Shown piece by piece: positions 10,885 to 22,316 of a stretch of 64,000 nucleotides of DNA. The notes beneath the pieces were generated by a model. It was not told where the DNA came from. It was given only the letters and a program-made list of their open reading frames with translations, and did not search any database. Both the position numbers and the translations under genes were made by a program. The first letter of the stretch is position 1, and each line of letters starts with the position of its first letter. This DNA is from Aphis gossypii (taxonomy: Eukaryota; Arthropoda; Insecta; Hemiptera; Aphididae). The DNA is taken from NCBI RefSeq assembly GCF_020184175.1, contig NC_065533.1, forward strand, positions 57,326,351 through 57,390,350, given 5' to 3'.

Positions 10885-13130
10885 CATAAGTACAATTAAT
10901 ATAACAATATAATAACTAAACCGAAAAGTTTCTTCCATCGCTGGAAGTCGTGTACCATTGTCCATTAACTTTGCTAAAGAAAAGAGCGCCAAGGTCATTA
11001 TCGGCTTGTCGTAGTGTCGTACACCGCTATATATTTTTTAATTAGCTTGCACCACAATAGTTGTGCTATCTGTCTATGAATAATATGTATGTAGCTGCTA
11101 GCTGCTAAGACCACGAATATAATATAAATTAACCAAGTAGGTTGGTGTTTGAAACTTTAATAAACTATAATTCCTTATCTCGAAGTAAATTTTTTATCAC
11201 TCTGCCGAACTGTTCATCTCGAGTTTCTTTGATCGCTGGGGTTTACGTACCAGGAGCCTAGCAATAAAAACGAGTGCCGTCGCTTTATTTTCTTTACTTA
11301 GCTCACGCCATAATCGTGGTGCTATCTGGGGCTGGATTATATTTACGTAGCTGCTAGCTGTTTAGAACATGAATATAATATCAATTAACCAAGAAGGTTG
11401 GTGTTCAACATTTTATTAACCTATAATTCCTTATAACGGAGCAAATTTCTTATCGTGCTGCCGAACTGTTCATTCCGAGTTTCTTCGATCGCTGGGGGCT
11501 GAGTACCAGGAGCCTAGCCATATGAACGAGTGCCGCCGCTTTATTTTTTTTACTCAGTTCACGCCACAACCGTGGTGCTATGTGGCGCTATATTATATTT
11601 ATGTAGCTGCTAGCTGTTAAGATCACAATTAATATAATAACTAAACCGAAAAGTTTTTTCCATCGCTGGAGGTTGTGTACCAGGAGCCTAGCGATAACAA
11701 CGAGTGCAGCCGCTTTATTTTTTTTACTTAGCTCACGCCATAATCGTGGTGCTATCTGGCGATGGATTATATTTATGTAGCTGCTAGCTGCTAAGACCAC
11801 AATGAATATTATAATATAATAACTAAACCAAAAAGTTTCTTCGATCGCTGGAAGTTGTGTACCATTAGCCTTGCTAAAAGAAAATGCGCCACTGTCATTA
11901 TCGGCTTATCATATTCGTGCACCGCAACCTTTTTTTAATTAGCTTGCACCACAATCGTTGTGCTGTCTGGCTCAGGATAATATTTATGTAGCTTCTAGCT
12001 GCTAATACCACGAATATAATATAACGTAACCATAGATATATAATATAATATATTATATATATATTATTTTATATTATATATCTATGAACGTAACCAAGTA
12101 GGTTAGTGATCGAAACTTTCATAATTTATAATTCCTTATCACGGAGCAAATTTCTCATCACGCTTCCGAACTGTTCATCTCGAGTTTCTTTGATCGCTGG
12201 GGTTTACGTACCAGGAGCCTAGCAATAAAAACGAGTGCCGCCGCTTTATTTTTTTTACTTAGCTCACGCCATAATCGTGGTGCTATCTGGCGATGGATTA
12301 TATTTATGTAGCTGCTAGCTGCTAAGACCACAATGATTATTATAATATAATAACTAAACCAAAAAGTTTCTTCGATCACTGTAAGGTGTGTACCATTAGC
12401 CTAGCTAAAAGAAAGAGTGCGGCCGTCGTTTCAACTTGTCGTAGTGTCGTAACGCTGCTATAATTTTTTTACTTAGCTCGAGAAACAATCGTGGTGCTTT
12501 CTGGCAATGGATTATATTTATGTAGCTGCTAGCTACTAAGACAATTGCAACAATTGCAAAATAATGAATATTATAATATAATAACTAAACCAAAACGTGT
12601 CTTCGATCGCTGGAAGTTGTGTACCATTAGCCTTGCTAAAAGAAAGTGCGCCACTGTAGTTATCGGCTTGTCATATTCGTGCACAATAATATATATGTAG
12701 CCGCTAGCTGCTAAGACCACGAATATAATATAAATTAACCAAGTAGGTTGGTGATTGAAACTTTAATAAACTATAATTCCTTATCTCGAAGCAAATTTTT
12801 TATCACGCTGCCGAACTGTTCATCTCGAGTTTCTTTGATCGCTGGGGGCTACGTACCAGGAGCCTAGCAATAAAAACGAGTGCCGCCGCTTTATTTTTTT
12901 TACTTCGCTCACGCCACAATTGTGGTGCTATCTGACGATGGATAAATTTATTGTAGCTGCTAGCTGGTAGGTAGGACCACAAATATAAAATAACTAATAA
13001 TTAAATATAATTCATTATCACGGAGCCTAATTCTTATCGCGGTGCCGAACTGTGCTAATCCCGAGTTTCGTCAATCGCTGGAGGTTGTGCACCAGGAGCT
13101 TAGCCAAAAGAACGAGTGCCGCCGTCATTA
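10885..13130. repeat. Composite tandem array with units of about 174-256 bp
   Basis: At least nine degenerate units are marked by GTAGCTGCTAGCTG at 11091, 11347, 11603, 11777, 11988, 12308, 12522, 12697 and 12953. Spacings are 256, 256, 174, 211, 320, 214, 175 and 256. Other shared blocks are CCGAACTGTTCATCTCGAG, GATCGCTGG, ACCAGGAGCCTAGC, AACGAGTGC and ACTTAGCTCACGCCA. Two unit types alternate, one carrying GAAGTTGTGTACCATTAGCC and one carrying GGTTTACGTACCAGGAGCC. The frames at 11588-11800 and 12158-12379 are read-through of the repeat, not genes. This is a satellite-like array or the tandem core of a larger element. Confidence 0.85.
12031..12086. mobile_element. 56-bp palindromic insertion with 8-bp target duplication
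   Basis: The insert begins CATAGATATATAATATAA and ends with its inverted match. It is bordered by direct octamers AACGTAAC at 12023-12030 and 12087-12094. Other array units read straight through this place, so this is a clean insertion into one unit. The size, palindromic structure and 8-bp duplication fit a minimal hAT-like MITE. Confidence 0.7.
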
Positions 13131-14200
13131 TTCGGTGGCGCGCGCGTCCCTGCGGAGCACCGATCTCTCCGTTCCGTTATAATGTAATCAGAACGCATAG
13201 GCTCCTGTTATTATTTCCGGACAACTCTGACGTCATTATAGGTATTTGTTATATTATAAAATGGCATTTTACTTAATTTCCATATTATATCACGTCTTTT
13301 AAAGATTTAATAATTACTAAATTTTTTTTTAACTTAGCTTTTTTTTTACACAGTGTTATAACGAAGTGTTTTTGTTGTGATATCAACTATTTTTAATGTT
13401 GATGTGTTAATTATCTGATATTCTATAACAATAATAATCTTTAATAACTGCTGGCCTTCTGACTAATTTTTTTTTTTCATAATTATAATGTAGACATCTT
13501 TTCCACCTCGAGGCCAGCGTTAAAATACTTGTTAACAAATCGTTGCATCTAATCCATTGCATATTGTGTTTAATAATTGATGTATAATGGGCTTGAAACA
13601 TAGATGAACCATGATGGCAAATAACAGAATTTAGAGTAATGATTGACCATCGACCCTAATAGTTGCAACTAATACTTAATAGTCACAAAACGGTTTGTTT
13701 TTGCAATTGTCAGTTGTCACCATAGAGTAATAATATCGTCCGTGCGTCGTCGTAGTACATCGTCGCTGCCGCCGCCGCCGCCGCGATGAGAGTAGTGGGA
13801 ATGGATAAGCGAAAATATCGTAAATATCCCCCAACCCGCCGCTTATCCATCCCCACTGTTTCGTACGCAAAATCGGTCTTAAAAATACTTGAATTTTTTT
13901 GCTTATAACTTACAAACTATTTAACCAATCTGCTAGCGAATTCCTCTGTTCCCATCTGCACAATATTTCTGATCGATTGATATCTCATACTACTTTATAT
14001 GTTCAGCCGTTTGCCCTGTAGAGCTTGGCAAAGAATTGACATAAATTAGGACGATTTTTCAATGCTAAAACTCGGTGTCCTGTTATTATACGTTAGTGGC
14101 TACTCCGCTATTTTTTATTACTTAGCTTCGCGCCACTACCGTCGCGTTGGATAAAACTAGCTATTTTGCTCCATGTTTATCTGTCTCTAAACACCAAATG
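13131..14200. repeat. Flank of the tandem array, including dispersed repeat copy 2
   Basis: 13256-13390 matches the repeat at 6048-6190. Further right, ACTTAGCTTCGCGCCACTACCGTCG near 14120 is a diverged relative of the array word ACTTAGCTCACGCCA, so related DNA continues past the regular units. A hairpin is formed by GGATAAGCG near 13803 and CGCTTATCC near 13841, and a run of CCG units lies near 13770. No convincing gene. Confidence 0.45.
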
Positions 14201-15400
14201 GATGATAATCATAATACAGTGTTTGTTAGAAAATCAGCCATTCCCTCCCCCCATCATATTACAAAATCATTTGACCTTCACTGACCGAAAAGAAATAGTG
14301 TACATGTCACTGTCAGTGGATTGTGGTGACGAATAAAATAAAGATGATATTTAAAAAATGTATTTATGGACTAACAAATATATATTTATAACAAACGACA
14401 ACCAAATTATCAAAGCATTTTTCAGTTATGCATTATTATTATTATTGTAATTGCTCCAAATAATAAAGAAATAATTAAAATACTTTTAACAAACTTTTAA
14501 AAAGAGCTTGAAGCGTATAACTTTTTAATAATTATCAATAAAAACGTTTTATCAGGTTAATTAACTTGAAAACTTAATACAATGTTCTTAATGTGTTATT
14601 ATTAGTGGAATTAAAAAATAGCCTAAATCAAAATTTTTATAAGTGTTTTGTTTAAGAATTTATAATTATTTTGTAGTTAAGATTGTCTAAAATGTTTAAT
14701 TTTTACAACTAAGACTTGAAAATTTAATGCAAGATTACTAAAAAAGGAATTAGTAATGTTTAGATTACTTAAATAGTTTATATTAGAACAAAAAATGTAG
14801 GTATAACACATTTTTTGTAGACATTTTAATTTCAAATTTAGATAAAATTATATATTTAAATCCTACTTCCAAGAATGACAATTTTAATTGTTTTATTATA
14901 ACCCCAAAATAGTTCTAGTGGGGATTCAAAAGTTTAAAACCTATATGTAAATATACAATAGAATGTTCAAAACCTTTAGATAAATAGGTGGTTAATATGT
15001 TTTTGCCAATTTATGCCACAAACTTATTCATATCCGATACCGTTCAATGAAAGTACTGACTTCTGACTAGGTAGTATTAGTATAATATAATACATATAAA
15101 TATATTATAATATATAGATTATAGGTACTATTGTGACAATTGAATATTAATAATACAATGAATTATGTTTGTATAAACTTAATAATAATAATTTTAATTA
15201 TTTAATAATTCATTTCACCTTATTAGCTATAGCCTCATAGGTACCTACTAATAATAATTCAACTAAAATATCGATCATAAAATAAAATATTTTGGTTTTT
15301 TTTTTTTTTTATAAAATGTCATTATGTCTTACCCTCCGGTCACCGCCTAATATACCGACTGTCCACAAGCAAAGATTGTCAAATTATATAGACCCCCCCG
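14201..15400. other. AT-rich intergenic stretch
   Basis: I see no coding exon, inverted-repeat element or conserved motif in this part beyond simple A/T runs. Confidence 0.4.
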
Positions 15401-16315
15401 TAATACGTACATGATAAATTATATCGTTCCGTGATGAAAATTCGCCGCAATGATTTTATACGCGCGATAAATTGACTCCCTGCAGCGATTAGACGAGACC
15501 CCCTTTAAATATTTTTAACATTATATCAAATATAAACTATTGGGCAATAAATATTAAATAGATGTCGTATAAATATAATATTGAATGCCGATTTTTCGAT
15601 AACGTCGTCGACAAACGATTTGCGCACAGTCGAATAATATCATTTACTATCTGTAAAATATTCCTTTTCCAGAGGAAATTTAGTACCTACCTGCGCCGGC
15701 AATATCGTAAGCGCGATGCTCATTAGTGACGACAAAGGGGGAAACCCGACGGTCGCGGGTCGGTCATACGCGATTTGTCTTTGTTACGTAACCGCCGATG
15801 CACATTGCACACTGCACACACTAAACACACACACTGCACACTGCACACACACTCGCGCGCACCGTCCGTTACGTTTGTTATAATGCTTTATTTTTGTTCG
15901 ATTATTTATTAATAATATTATCGTCGTGAATTATTATTAATATATTATTTTATTGTCGATAATATGGATCGGCTGCCAACCACGTTTAAAGATACCGTGT
16001 TTATCGTGCTGCCGACGACGCGATGTCGACCGACGACAACGGCTCGCTGGCGGACTAAATTTAATATGGCCGCCAGCCCTCACTCGACACGTACGTCGTC
16101 TCGCATTATCCGTTCGGCGTTCAGTATGTTCAGTTCGTTTTTTCCGTCTGCTAACGTCACAAACTACCGACACACGTTTGCTACTTTGCTATAAATTTAC
16201 GTCGTACGAGAGTAATCGTAACGGTCGCCGACGACCGGAGATGAACTCGGACGGGTTGTGCCCGAGCAGCGTTGAAAACGGACCGGCTGGCCCAGTTTGT
16301 GTTCCACAAAACGAT
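15400..16315 (+). promoter_or_regulatory. CpG-rich promoter-like block ending in an orphan coding exon
   Basis: CpG density rises sharply from about 15420, with words such as GCGCGATAAATTG, ACGGTCGCGGGTCGG and CGACGACCGG, against a CpG-poor AT-rich background. A CA-rich run at about 15805-15855 lies within it. The block ends in the 25-codon exon at 16241-16315 with a good GTGAGT donor. The direction of transcription is inferred from that donor. Confidence 0.45.
16241..16315 (+). CDS. Orphan candidate first coding exon
   Basis: Twenty-five codons (MNSDGLCPSSVENGPAG followed by PVCVPQND) end in phase 0 at CGAT|GTGAGT. The composition is clearly more protein-like than the shadow frames over the same bases. 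A matching phase-0 stretch follows the acceptor at 19524-19525: QPVPVATITVPTGN and nine further residues to a TGA at 19595-19597. The two together would make a 48-residue peptide, or the second could continue through a donor after 19572. The phase does not fit the CoREST-like exon at 19897. The frame is also open upstream of the ATG, so the start is not certain. I do not recognise the product. Confidence 0.35.
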
Positions 16316-18766
16316 GTGAGTTTATATTTTTTATACGTTATATTATTATTACTGTTGTATTTGCTATACCTATTTACATCATTACTGATTTATAATAATC
16401 ATTATTAAATGCTTTTTTACGTCGTTGGACCAGTTTAGGGCCGCAGAATATATTTTACCAGTTCTAATAACTACGTTGTTTGCTATATTATTTATTACAT
16501 TTTATTTATTATTTATTGTTATTTATATAATGTTATATGTTGCGATTATTCCGCAAGTGTGACACCGGCCTAAAATTTACCTATTATCGGTTTTGTCATA
16601 AAGTCTTTATGACAAAACTTAAGTCTTTATAGCCACTAAGCCCCCTCAAAAATGTTTGCAAAATTATAAAAATACTGTACAGTTCAGTAAAAAAATGTTA
16701 AGAAATATTTCTTTTCAAATATAATATATCGTACATTTCATGTTGAGAACATTTTACTTATATTATTATTTATATTATATTATACACCTATACAGTAGTG
16801 GTCGATCGCATAGTAGTTATCGGATAATGCGAATTGCGATAGTGGGAATAGTTAATTATTTTATCTTTGAGCCCTAATGTAAGACACCCGTTAATCATTC
16901 CATATATAAATAACATATATAAATAATACAGAACCAATACATTGCAACTCGCACTTGTCATTGGTGATAAATGATTCCTCCCTCCAGAATGCTGGTTTTA
17001 AAATAAAATATTCATTACTGTTATTATCTAATTATTGATATGTTAATTGACTTATATGTATGGAATAATTTTGTAAATTATGTGAATAATAGTAGCCCCC
17101 CAACATTTTCAAAGGATATCAGCTTATGCATAAAGATCTTTCTTGAAATTATGATTACACATTTTCAATATCTCTAATTAGGTTTATAGTTTGCTGTGAT
17201 TTATATGTAGCTTATTTATCAATTAAACTGCGTTTAGTAATACGATACAACTAATCCACCAAACCCTTATTACCGTTTGTTCATAGTTTTTAAACACACA
17301 TCAACTTATAATTCTCACATACATTATTAAAACTAAATATTCATAACGTAGTTCGTCAGTATTCAAGTGTTAAACCACCACACACCATACACACAAATAT
17401 TACACGATACACAGATCGGTTGGTGTGTGTGTGTGTTGTGAGCAACGTACGAAGTTGGTATTTAGGTGGTAACCGGACGCACGTGTTATTATTATACGCG
17501 TACTCGAACAGAACAATCTTACTAATTTTTGTGTTATTATAAAATACCTAATTACAATTTTTATTTCCCAAAGCTAGCAATGTGGCAACGATTCGTTTGC
17601 GTAAAAAAACACAACTTGATTGCGCACATGTGTAAATTATATAATTTGATTTCATGTGAAAAAATTCCTAGTATTAGAACTCGTTTGCGCAGGATATATT
17701 TTTATATTAGTACGTCTAAAATTTGAATCTCTCATTTTTAAATATATTAGAAATGTCTATGTTTAAATCAAAGAGCTTATTGAAGTTACGTTATGCTGAC
17801 ATACGTCTACATTGTCTACGAAAAATCCAAAATGATATAATCTACATAAAACCATTATAAGATTATATTACTACAATTTGTACTGCAGTTTGTGGCGATA
17901 TTATATATATATATACATATACGTGCGCGCGTGTGTGTGTGTTGGTTTGCGTTAACGAGTTATCGATTTTCGGGGTAAAAAACGAGTCGCTGCGGGCAGT
18001 GTGCTAAGCAAATAACAAGAGAGATATCCTGACCTATAGTGTATATGACATATATTTTTCCTCGCTCATTAAATCTGAAATCAGTGTGACCACGACTGGC
18101 GAGGCGTGTTTTTATTTGTTATTTTTTTTCAACAATTCGTTTTGTTAATAAATGATAGTGATTCGAAGTGACTATTCGTTCACCAACGGCACTGTGTTGG
18201 TATTCGCTTGTTGCTACGTCACGCACGTGTTAAGGGTACGGCAAACAGGACGCGTGTTGAGGTCTCTGACCTCTGTAAAATAATACAGTAGGATCGCTAC
18301 CCGCGGTGGTCTGCCGGCCCCTGCAGCAGACCGCGTTCCGTATGTCCTAGCTTTAAGATTGGAGGTAGTTCGTGGACCACGACCCCAATCTGTCCACGCG
18401 GAGCACTGCTGTAATAAATATTGTGGGTCCTTTGATAGGAGGATATATATTGAAAACTCATACTATTTTGTCGTAATATACTTATCATTGCTGATTAATG
18501 TTACTTACACTAGAAAGCTTGACTAATTACCATTAAGTATTTCACAATTGATGTTAAACAGTGGAGACTTATCTCTTGTGAATTGTGAGTTTGTGACGTC
18601 CATTTAGAATTTCAGTCGGCCTTTGACGTTTTTATCTGGATTCTTGATTACAAATTTTGATTTTGATTATTAATATTTGATTTTGCTCGTGTTTTGTTTA
18701 TTACTTGTATAGTTTAAATTTTCAACTTTGTGTACATACGCCGTAGTATACGTTAGTGTTATTCAG
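16316..18766. other. Non-coding stretch with microsatellites and a second CpG-richer promoter-like zone
   Basis: GT runs occur at about 17422-17440, and a mixed TA/CG/GT run at about 17903-17945. From 17950 to 18260 CpG content rises; GCTACGTCACGCACGTG near 18213 combines a CRE-like site and an E-box. A GTGAGT donor at 18585-18590 could pair with the acceptor before 18767 to give an untranslated exon for the CoREST-like gene. A GC-rich patch at 18295-18415 shows no assignable protein. Confidence 0.35.
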
Positions 18767-18771
18767 GAAGT

Positions 18772-21700
18772 ATGGCTTACACAAATTTAAAAGATTCGAA
18801 GAACGGCAAGCAACAACGCTCTACAATTTCAATAAAGAAAGGTTTTATTAGAAAAAATAGTAAGAATTGTATACCTATTAGCAGTTTTTGATTTAGGAAA
18901 AAAATTTGAGGGATACATAATATAAATACTTTTTAAAAAAAAGATGGACTTCGTCTCCTTACATCTCCTTACAATTGAAGAACTGCCTATTTGTGTTGTA
19001 AACATGGTTTCCGATTTTACCTGAATTGTGTGTATCTTCTTATTTATACAGTGTAACAATATATGTAGGTATTAGATAAGTCAGTCAAGTATGTAGCTAG
19101 TAGTTGAATAGATTGGTGTTCTGAGTCTAGACCAATTGCCAATTAACATTTCTTTGTCGGTTTTTAAGATAGTAGTCAATTGTCACTTGTATGCGGACAG
19201 TTCTCACCCATAAATTATACTTGTTAGGTTAAACTTTACTTTTAATTCTAGAAATGTCAACTGATAAATTTTGTATTAGATGTCCTAGCCTTAAGTATTA
19301 AAATTAAATATTTTATACCTTTTGATAGTGGAAACACAATAAAAAAAAACTATATTATATCTACTCTACATGCAGATTGCAGACACATCGGTATATGTAA
19401 ATGTCTTAATTCTACTGAATACAGTTGACATAAAAATGTCGATGTCGATTAGGTATTAGATACGAGCAGAAGAGAATTAAACCACAATAAATATAATTCT
19501 ATTTTATTTTTTAAATTTTATCTAGCAACCAGTACCAGTTGCTACAATCACCGTCCCGACTGGTAATATTCTCAGTGTTGTACAAATTACAGAATGACCT
19601 CCAGCCATAAGACATTTACAAGTCAAAAGTTTATATGTTTAGGTACTTTAGATCCAACGAAAATCATTTGCCATTTATTTATCTGACAAATCATTATTAT
19701 TTGTTGAATAGAAAAAGTATACATTTTTACATTTTTTATAATCTGTGTAATGTTCTGTTTTGTCTGTCATGTTTTTCTTTTTATGCCAAATTAATATGAA
19801 ATTGTTAAGTCCCCTGTTTTATGGATTTATACATGTTTAAAAACTGTTTTCTAGTATAATTAAAAATATCTAATTATTATTATTTTTTTTTAATAGACAT
19901 ACAAGTTAGAGTGGGATCTAATTACCAAGCTGACATTCCAGAGCTATTATTACACACAGGTACATTTTGCCATGTATATTGTTATTTTATAGTTTATTAA
20001 TACATACCATATTAATATGCTTATAATTATTTATTGTCATGAGTTTATTAATTACAGAAAAGAACATGGAACGTCATAAATCACTATCAGTTTGGGTACC
20101 ATCAGACAATTTTACAGAAGATGATAAGTGTATTAATAATTCATAATATTTATATTTTAAGAAAATTTATTTTAAATTTATTTTTTACAGTAATTGATTA
20201 CTTTTTTTTATCAAAAACAAAATATGGCTATAATACTGAACAAAGTCTAGGTTTGTTATTTCATAATAATTTCAACTTGAGCAAAGCATTCAAAGATTTA
20301 CCAAACTATACTCGAATTATAAATTGGTCAAATTTTGAAAAACATAATTTCGAGATAGCATTTTTGAAGTTTGGGAAAAATTTTGAGCAAATTAGAAAAC
20401 AAGTAATTTAAATATGATTAAAATAAATAATTTAATTCTCACACTCTTTTAAAACATTTGTTTAGATTCCAAATAAACCATTAAAAGAAATTATTGGCTA
20501 TTACTATCTACAAAAACATAAGGAAAATGCATTATATACTATCATGGTTGAAGACTCAATAAATAAATTGAAACCTTGGTGTAAAAGACATCAAAAGATG
20601 AATTGTGGAACATCCAATTTAGCTAAGCTAAATAATGAAGTAAATATGAGATAAATTATTAATCTACAATAATTATATTAATTGTTACAATTGTTTAATT
20701 ACATGAGATTCCCATATGCACAATTTGGGGGGAGAGGGGCCAACTCCCTCTTACAAGCATTATTATCAAGGCTGGGCATTATCAACTTAATTTATGTAAT
20801 TAATACAACTACATGCATTTTTTTAAAATAGTAAAATTTCCATTATATTATGTAATTTATTAAGCTTCAATACAAAGATGTGATAATTAATTTTATATGA
20901 AAAAATAAATATAAATTATTTTAACTAAGTTACTTTTTTTTTCAAACTAACTTTTATCTTTTAACGAGTTAAAAAAGTAATTTTTAACTTTATATTTAAC
21001 TCAAATTTTTCTATATTCATATAACTTAATGAGTTAAAATAATTAGTTAACTTGCCCAGCCTTGAATTTATTATATCTGATTGATCTCTTTATAGATTGT
21101 ATATTATTCTTTCATATCTGTTGATTATCTCCAGTATTTTTTTATGTCTCAATAATATCTTTTCATTGTATTTTTTCAAGGTATTTTCTAAATCTTTGAA
21201 TCCAATACATGTATCCTTTCTGAATTCATTGTAATTTTATGTATATTAAAAACTACTTATATTATCAAAATAAAATAATAAACATTTAAATTATTGTATT
21301 AAACCAACTATTTGGCAATAGTTAGAGTTTTTAATCAAAATAGTATTCATAATAGAAATAAATCAAGTACAAAATTTTTTAATGTTTAATTTTTCATGTT
21401 AAGCCTTAAAGCTAAACTTTTATTGAATACCGATGTACAACTATAGATTAAGTATTTCAATTTTATAGTAATTAATAATTAATTTTACTTTTATTTTATC
21501 ATAAGCCTTAAGATGAAAAAATAGCATTGCCTAAATATCATGTCAGGAGACAGTAAATGTCATAATTAATATTAATAGTAATATTGGCACACATATGTAA
21601 TAATGTTACTGTCTAAACATAGGTTAATTTTTGTTTTAAGGACTCAGATGATATGATAATCAAAAAATATTGCTCATTTTGTGGAGTTCTGTGTATGGAC

Positions 21701-22316
21701 TATCATCAAACCCTATCACCAATATGTGAACAATGTTATTCATATCTCAGGTATGAAACAAATTATGAATAATTTAAATTGTACATTAATGATTATTATT
21801 ACTATTTTTAAATTACATAATGGTTATTTGATTTGTTTTACATTATCAGGAAGATGCAGGAAAGCGGTGATAGACTTATACTATGTCTACCATGCCCAGA
21901 CAAATTTCATTGGATGTTAGCTCATAAGAAGTGTCTATCACCACAAGATATGTATAATTATCAGCATATACTGAAGTTAATTGGCCAAGGAGAAACAAAC
22001 GATGAGGAGGTTGTTTTATTGAAATATAAATAATTAAAACTATGTGATTTATTTAACTTTTTTTAATTGTTATTCTTATTTATAGATACATACATCAGTA
22101 AGGACTAGAAGTTCTTATAAGAAGAAGAACGAGAAAAAAAATAAATTTTATAAATATGCTAAATGTTATGAATCCATCTCCCCGATTACCAACAATTGTA
22201 TTTTCCCTCAGTGCAATAGTGCTGGAATTTTATGCCCAATTTCAGATAAATCTAGCTCTAAGGTAAAGTTACCTTTTATGAGGCTTAATGAATTTATATA
22301 TGATAATAACCATTAA
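18772..22316 (+). CDS. Divergent CoREST-like ELM2-SANT protein with cysteine-rich C-terminus
   Basis: Eight exons: 18772-18859, 19897-19959, 20058-20129, 20191-20402, 20466-20639, 21641-21750, 21850-22009, 22086-22316. Phases all match, giving 369 residues. A truncated ELM2-like part (RVGSNYQADIPEL) is at 32-75, the CoREST-type helix YGYNTEQSLGLLFHNN at 86-101, and a SANT domain at about 119-163 ending GYYYLQKHKENA. CoREST proteins use these parts to hold HDAC1/2 and LSD1. Unlike them, this one has no linker or second SANT domain. Instead C214-x2-C217 and C232-x2-C235 form a GATA/MTA-like zinc-finger pattern, followed by more Cys/His (residues 240-290) and a lysine-rich tail. The donor after 20129 (T|GTATTA) was chosen because it restores CoREST-like sequence DDKLIDY; the nearby GTGTAT donor gives a stop. 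The start ATG follows an acceptor at 18765-18766. AATAAA lies at 22725. Confidence 0.78.
20767..21064. mobile_element. MITE with CAAGGCTGGGCA ends in an intron
   Basis: CAAGGCTGGGCATTATCAACTT at the left is matched in inverted form at the right (AGTTAACTTGCCCAGCCTTG) with one small gap, bounding 298 bp between exons 5 and 6 of the CoREST-like gene. Flanking octamers match weakly. No reading frame. The ends resemble hAT-type termini. Confidence 0.6.

Noticed and set aside
11588..12379. Two minus-strand frames with nearly the same protein (ASSYINIIHRQIAPRLW...)
   Set aside because: They are translations of the tandem array units; identity follows the DNA repeat period and not a conserved protein.
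15937..16194. Overlapping frames on both strands in the CpG-rich block, rich in Arg and Thr
   Set aside because: The Arg-rich content follows from CpG-rich DNA. Only the part from 16241 ends in a good splice donor.
18295..18480. Minus-strand frame in a GC-rich patch (PRGQIGVVVHELPPILKLG)
   Set aside because: No splice partners, no family resemblance; probably a TE scrap or leader DNA of the CoREST-like gene.
20121..20190. Reading straight on from exon 3 to exon 4 of the CoREST-like gene in one open frame
   Set aside because: The bridge has intron composition, and splicing T|GTATTA to the acceptor at 20190 restores CoREST-like sequence in phase.
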